From the NCBI GenBank assembly GCA_021737405.1, contig JAIPEG010000028.1, positions 1 through 34,046 on the forward strand: a DNA stretch of 34,046 bases, read 5' to 3'. The position numbers and the translations under genes were made by a program. Shown piece after piece: positions 30,777-34,046 of the stretch (its first letter is position 1; every line of letters begins with the position of its first letter). The notes below the pieces were generated by a model. The model saw nothing but the letters and a program-made list of their open reading frames with translations. It did no database searches and was not told the origin of the DNA. This DNA is from Bacteriovoracaceae bacterium (GTDB lineage Bacteria > Bdellovibrionota > Bacteriovoracia > Bacteriovoracales > Bacteriovoracaceae).

Positions 30777-33700
30777 TCGGTTTATGTGAGTAGGGAAGCA
30801 TCATTCCTGGAAAACTGTGATCATAGCGATTTTCAAAAGGAATGAGACCTTTCTCTTTGTTGATATACTTATCAAAAGCATCTCCAACAGAAATTGTTCC
30901 AAGTTCTCTAACAACCAGCAGGGTGTCCTTAGTTTCGTATTCATCCCACAAGATATTGAAGTTTTGCTGACCTCTAATTACTTGGTTTCTATTACTATCA
31001 CCTTTTAAATTTCCATCACTAATGATCCCATGACTTTCCATATTTGTGTCACCGATGAAAAACCATGTCTCTTCTACTCTTTTCATTCGGGACTCTTTTC
31101 TACAAAAGTTGTAGGCCCTTGGCATATTCTTCTTTGATCTTAAAGTGATGCAATCTTTTTTCTTTACGGTAAACTCAAGAGTTAAAGAGTTATAGGTTAA
31201 ATCAATGACATCACGGGAAGTGTAGTTCCTGTTAAAGGCCGCTCGCATTTCAGCCGTGTTCTTAACTTTATAGGTTTCCTCTACCCTAGAATGTCTTTCA
31301 GAAGTTCCTACGAAGAGCATACTAGGACCTTCTAGACCATAGGATAAGGCGTTCTCAGTTGATTCAGACTCTCTTTCACCCCAGTTGATGCTTGATCGAT
31401 CTCCATAAGCGGCAAAGTAGGCATTTCCTCTGTGGATTTTTCCTTCTTCGTCAGATTTAAAGCGCGGCGAGATATAAGTGAAATCATTGCCATCGACATT
31501 AACCTTCTCCTTTCTTCCCTGAAGCTCTTCTACAAAACTCATGGGAACGAGTTCAATATGATTTGATGGATTCTCCATACAATCTTTAAAGCTTTGTCCA
31601 CCTAACTCATCTTCTCTTGTTCCAAGAAGCATGGTCTTTCTCTTATTAAGTTCAGGTAGAGAGTAAAAGAGTCTGCAAAAGCGATTCAGATAACCTCTAG
31701 GAGTCTCTCCGATATTTGTGGCCAGGGTTCTAAAATCATTTTGAGAAATCTGAGACTTATATTTTTCTACTAAACTCTCTTCTAGTCCGTTCCAATTCTC
31801 TTCTCCTAGAGGAGGTAATTGATTAAAGGTTTCATGGTCTCCGGACTGAACCTTAAATGACTCGTTTAGTGTCTTACCGATACGCAAGAGTTCTTGGCGA
31901 TAGCGATCAATTGGCCCTTCTTCCATTCCTTTTTCATAACGAAATAACTGCTCGTGATGACCTGGCACTTTAAAGTTAAATTGTAGATCCTTCTCAACTT
32001 TCAGCTTTAGTTCATCTGATAATTCGCCCGCATTTAAAGAGGTGTTTAAGTTTGCCCCTTGAGCTAGTGCAAAGAAGGGAACCATGATTTTAGTCTTTGA
32101 TAGATTTAGTCCATTCTTAGGCGTAATTTCAATCCACAATAGATTCTTGAAACTTAAAAATAAAGTCTCACTTAAGTGAAAGGGCAGGTTAATATCCCCT
32201 GCGACCAGTCCATTTGCATTAATGGCAAGATCAGTTTGTGCACTTGTAACATAGTCCCATTCAAGTTCATTAAATGAGTAATAATTTGCTTCTGAATGCT
32301 TTGGCGAAAGTACAACGACTTTTATGTTAAATTCGCCTTGATAGAGATTCTTGTGATTTTCAATCTCTTGGTAAGTTGAACCTCTATAAAACTTTGGCTC
32401 AAATTGAATATTGTATCTCTTTTGGATAGTGAGGTTTAAGTTTTGATTTAACTTAAATCCACTTCTAAGAAGACCATCGTTCTTATAATAGAATTTTGAA
32501 ATTGCTAACTTTGGCGCCTCACAATCAATCTGTGGTGGCTGGATCGTCTGATTGAGGTCATAGAATAAGTCATTATTGTTAAAAGGGTTGATGGCCACCT
32601 TTCCACTAGTTTTTAGTCCCTCATAGCGACCTTCTAAAATTTCGACATCATAGTCGATTTGATAGAATCTTTCGCATGAAAGATAATCATAAGTTAAATA
32701 AATGAAGCTTTGAAAACAACCATTTGTATTCGTAATCGCCTCACGCTTTTCTTCTGTGTCAGTTACTTGATTTTGATGACCTTTAAGCGACACCTTCGTC
32801 TGTGGTAGAGGACGATTTGACTGGCCCGATAAGGTGTCAACTAAACAAATCTCTACAGGCATTCTGCGGCTTCTTGCTGTTGTTGTCTGAAGGTTGTCTG
32901 CTAAGAGCACCCCTGTTGAGACGTTTATCTTTGATACCATAATACCAAATGATTCATCTTGATCTTCTCCTGGGACATTGTCTTCTTTGTTGTCTCCTGC
33001 TGCGAGAATGACTTCTGATTTTAAAGGAGATGTCACAAGTTCACTTGAATAATTATCAATTGACTCTAATGTACCTTCTGCACTTCCTTGCAGATTCGCT
33101 AGTGGAAGAATCCCTTCATGTTTATTTCCAGCATGGGCCCCAACGGTTGAAGGAATTCCAATGGGAATAAGGGAGATGTGCATATAGAAACGTGAATCAG
33201 GATGATGCTGATAGCCTCGTCCAATATAAAACTTAATATTCTCTTGAATTTGGCCTGCCTGAGGTATGACTTCTTTTTCACTCTCAGAGAGTTTCTGATA
33301 AACACCAGCGCGCTCTTCGATAAGTGCTAATTTGACTTGAAAATGACCTTTTTCTAACTTTAAAGAAAGAGGGTTGCCTTGTAGGCTCAGTCTTCTTGCC
33401 TCAAGGTTTGCGTTTAGCCTGAAGTCGTAAAAAGCAGTAGCGCTGTCTTTATCGTAGCCACTGTTAAAATAACTTAAATTGATATTCTTAAAAAGAAAGG
33501 CCTCTTTCTTTGACTCTGTTATTTGCAACTTATTTTCAAGTGGTAATTCGTCAAATCGCTCATCAAAGATAGCATTTGTTAAATTACTGGCCCATGGATT
33601 AACTTTTAAAGGGATAAGATAATTACCTTGGTGACCATTTACACCTTTGATGCGAACGGGGTAATCCACAAGAGACTCTTGTGAGAAGTAATGAAAGTCA

Positions 33701-34046
33701 AAGTCTTGATCCCAGCTTAGGCAGCCTTGTGAGTTTGTTTCTTTATCAAATGCCCCCATTGGAGTTTCAATTCTAATCGTTTGGTTTTGAAGGGGTACTT
33801 GAAGAGTAATATCATTTAAACAAGTTCTAAAATTGATGCTCTTATGTTGGGGAATCTCCGACCACAGGGACTCACCACTAAAGCCGATATTGTCTATTTT
33901 TGAGGCCGTAACCACTGTTACATCAAAGCTTGCAGTTGAGGCCAACTGAGACTTGTCCTCAACATCACTTGAGCAGGATACAAAGAAAAGCGCAATAAAA
34001 GCGTTCAATAACACTATTGTAGACTGCCGTAATTTTAGGAATTTGA
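30745..34046 (-). CDS. very large lipoprotein with internal duplication (5' end probably outside window)
   Basis: The frame starts at GTG 34014 if taken as complete (1089 aa), but it stays open to the window edge. The upstream codons read KFLKLRQSTI, typical of a lipoprotein signal peptide, so the true start probably lies beyond 34046. The lipobox is FVSC (Cys14 from GTG 34014). The N-terminal two thirds contain two copies of a unit: a Cys-containing beta module (C65...TNSQGC98...VNPW at 138-141; C390...TNTNGC433...INPF at 475-478), each followed by a longer beta-rich segment. Residues from about 690 to the end form a different, charged region ending in a CTDC motif. No family is recognised; the location should be the outer membrane or cell surface. 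Confidence 0.8.
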   Translation of the reverse strand, partial: KFLKLRQSTIVLLNAFIALFFVSCSSDVEDKSQLASTASFDVTVVTASKIDNIGFSGESLWSEIPQHKSINFRTCLNDITLQVPLQNQTIRIETPMGAFDKETNSQGCLSWDQDFDFHYFSQESLVDYPVRIKGVNGHQGNYLIPLKVNPWASNLTNAIFDERFDELPLENKLQITESKKEAFLFKNINLSYFNSGYDKDSATAFYDFRLNANLEARRLSLQGNPLSLKLEKGHFQVKLALIEERAGVYQKLSESEKEVIPQAGQIQENIKFYIGRGYQHHPDSRFYMHISLIPIGIPSTVGAHAGNKHEGILPLANLQGSAEGTLESIDNYSSELVTSPLKSEVILAAGDNKEDNVPGEDQDESFGIMVSKINVSTGVLLADNLQTTTARSRRMPVEICLVDTLSGQSNRPLPQTKVSLKGHQNQVTDTEEKREAITNTNGCFQSFIYLTYDYLSCERFYQIDYDVEILEGRYEGLKTSGKVAINPFNNNDLFYDLNQTIQPPQIDCEAPKLAISKFYYKNDGLLRSGFKLNQNLNLTIQKRYNIQFEPKFYRGSTYQEIENHKNLYQGEFNIKVVVLSPKHSEANYYSFNELEWDYVTSAQTDLAINANGLVAGDINLPFHLSETLFLSFKNLLWIEITPKNGLNLSKTKIMVPFFALAQGANLNTSLNAGELSDELKLKVEKDLQFNFKVPGHHEQLFRYEKGMEEGPIDRYRQELLRIGKTLNESFKVQSGDHETFNQLPPLGEENWNGLEESLVEKYKSQISQNDFRTLATNIGETPRGYLNRFCRLFYSLPELNKRKTMLLGTREDELGGQSFKDCMENPSNHIELVPMSFVEELQGRKEKVNVDGNDFTYISPRFKSDEEGKIHRGNAYFAAYGDRSSINWGERESESTENALSYGLEGPSMLFVGTSERHSRVEETYKVKNTAEMRAAFNRNYTSRDVIDLTYNSLTLEFTVKKKDCITLRSKKNMPRAYNFCRKESRMKRVEETWFFIGDTNMESHGIISDGNLKGDSNRNQVIRGQQNFNILWDEYETKDTLLVVRELGTISVGDAFDKYINKEKGLIPFENRYDHSFPGMMLPYSHKPTNSCTDCQDP

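Noticed and set aside
34012..34046. GTG 34014 as the true start of the large lipoprotein
   Set aside because: The frame stays open upstream and encodes a basic stretch (KFLKLRQ) that completes a lipoprotein signal peptide; the real start is probably outside the window.
1..34046. Search for CRISPR arrays, insertion sequences, phage genes, tRNA and rRNA genes
   Set aside because: No regularly spaced repeats, transposase or integrase frames, or tRNA/rRNA-like sequences were seen by eye on either strand.

Overview
The window is AT-rich bacterial chromosome, densely packed, with no mobile element, CRISPR array, tRNA or rRNA that I could recognise. The gene content points to a flagellated, diderm, menaquinone-using bacterium. 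It includes a class I lysyl-tRNA synthetase, many signal-peptide and lipoprotein genes without recognisable families, and a lexA operator resembling the TTAC-N3-GTAA box described for Bdellovibrio. My best guess is the Bdellovibrionota, order Bacteriovoracales (Bacteriovorax, Halobacteriovorax or Peredibacter type). That is inference from content, not a database result.

Layout, left to right. 1-2537 (minus): lexA, dinB and a menE-like gene cut by the window edge, read as one unit from a promoter that overlaps a LexA-type operator. 2589-4442 (minus) and 4647-5399 (plus): two divergent exported proteins of unknown function; the second has its own promoter and the only clear intrinsic terminator of the window. 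5448-11020 (minus): a tight menaquinone operon menG/ubiE-menF-menD-menA-menC, possibly ending in a 23-residue hydrophobic microprotein. Divergent from it, 11216-12190 encodes the polyprenyl diphosphate synthase that would supply the side chain. 12191-15569 (minus): lysS (class I), pepP and a small exported protein whose start lies inside pepP. 15762-18485: a small membrane protein, a stand-alone receiver protein, a metallophosphoesterase and a flagellin with a sigma-28-type promoter. 18486-21497 (minus): a lipoprotein, then a NamZ-type exo-muramidase (DUF1343) with a 67-residue protein and an outer-membrane-type protein. 21562-24008: a START-domain lipoprotein, thyA-folA, and a DUF962/Mpo1-like membrane protein. 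24180-34046: envelope proteins only: a secretin-like protein with two exported partners, a TPM-domain pair behind a helical membrane protein, an unknown exported protein, and a very large lipoprotein (>1089 aa) built on an internal duplication and cut by the right edge.

Two general properties stand out. First, six of the seven convergent gene pairs abut or overlap at their stop codons, without a terminator. Second, four transcription units have a -10 hexamer that places the predicted +1 exactly on the A of the ATG, with no Shine-Dalgarno, suggesting leaderless mRNAs, lexA among them. No gap between genes exceeds 300 bases. The menaquinone genes work together (chorismate to isochorismate, SEPHCHC, OSB, OSB-CoA, prenylation, methylation); menB and menH are not in the window.
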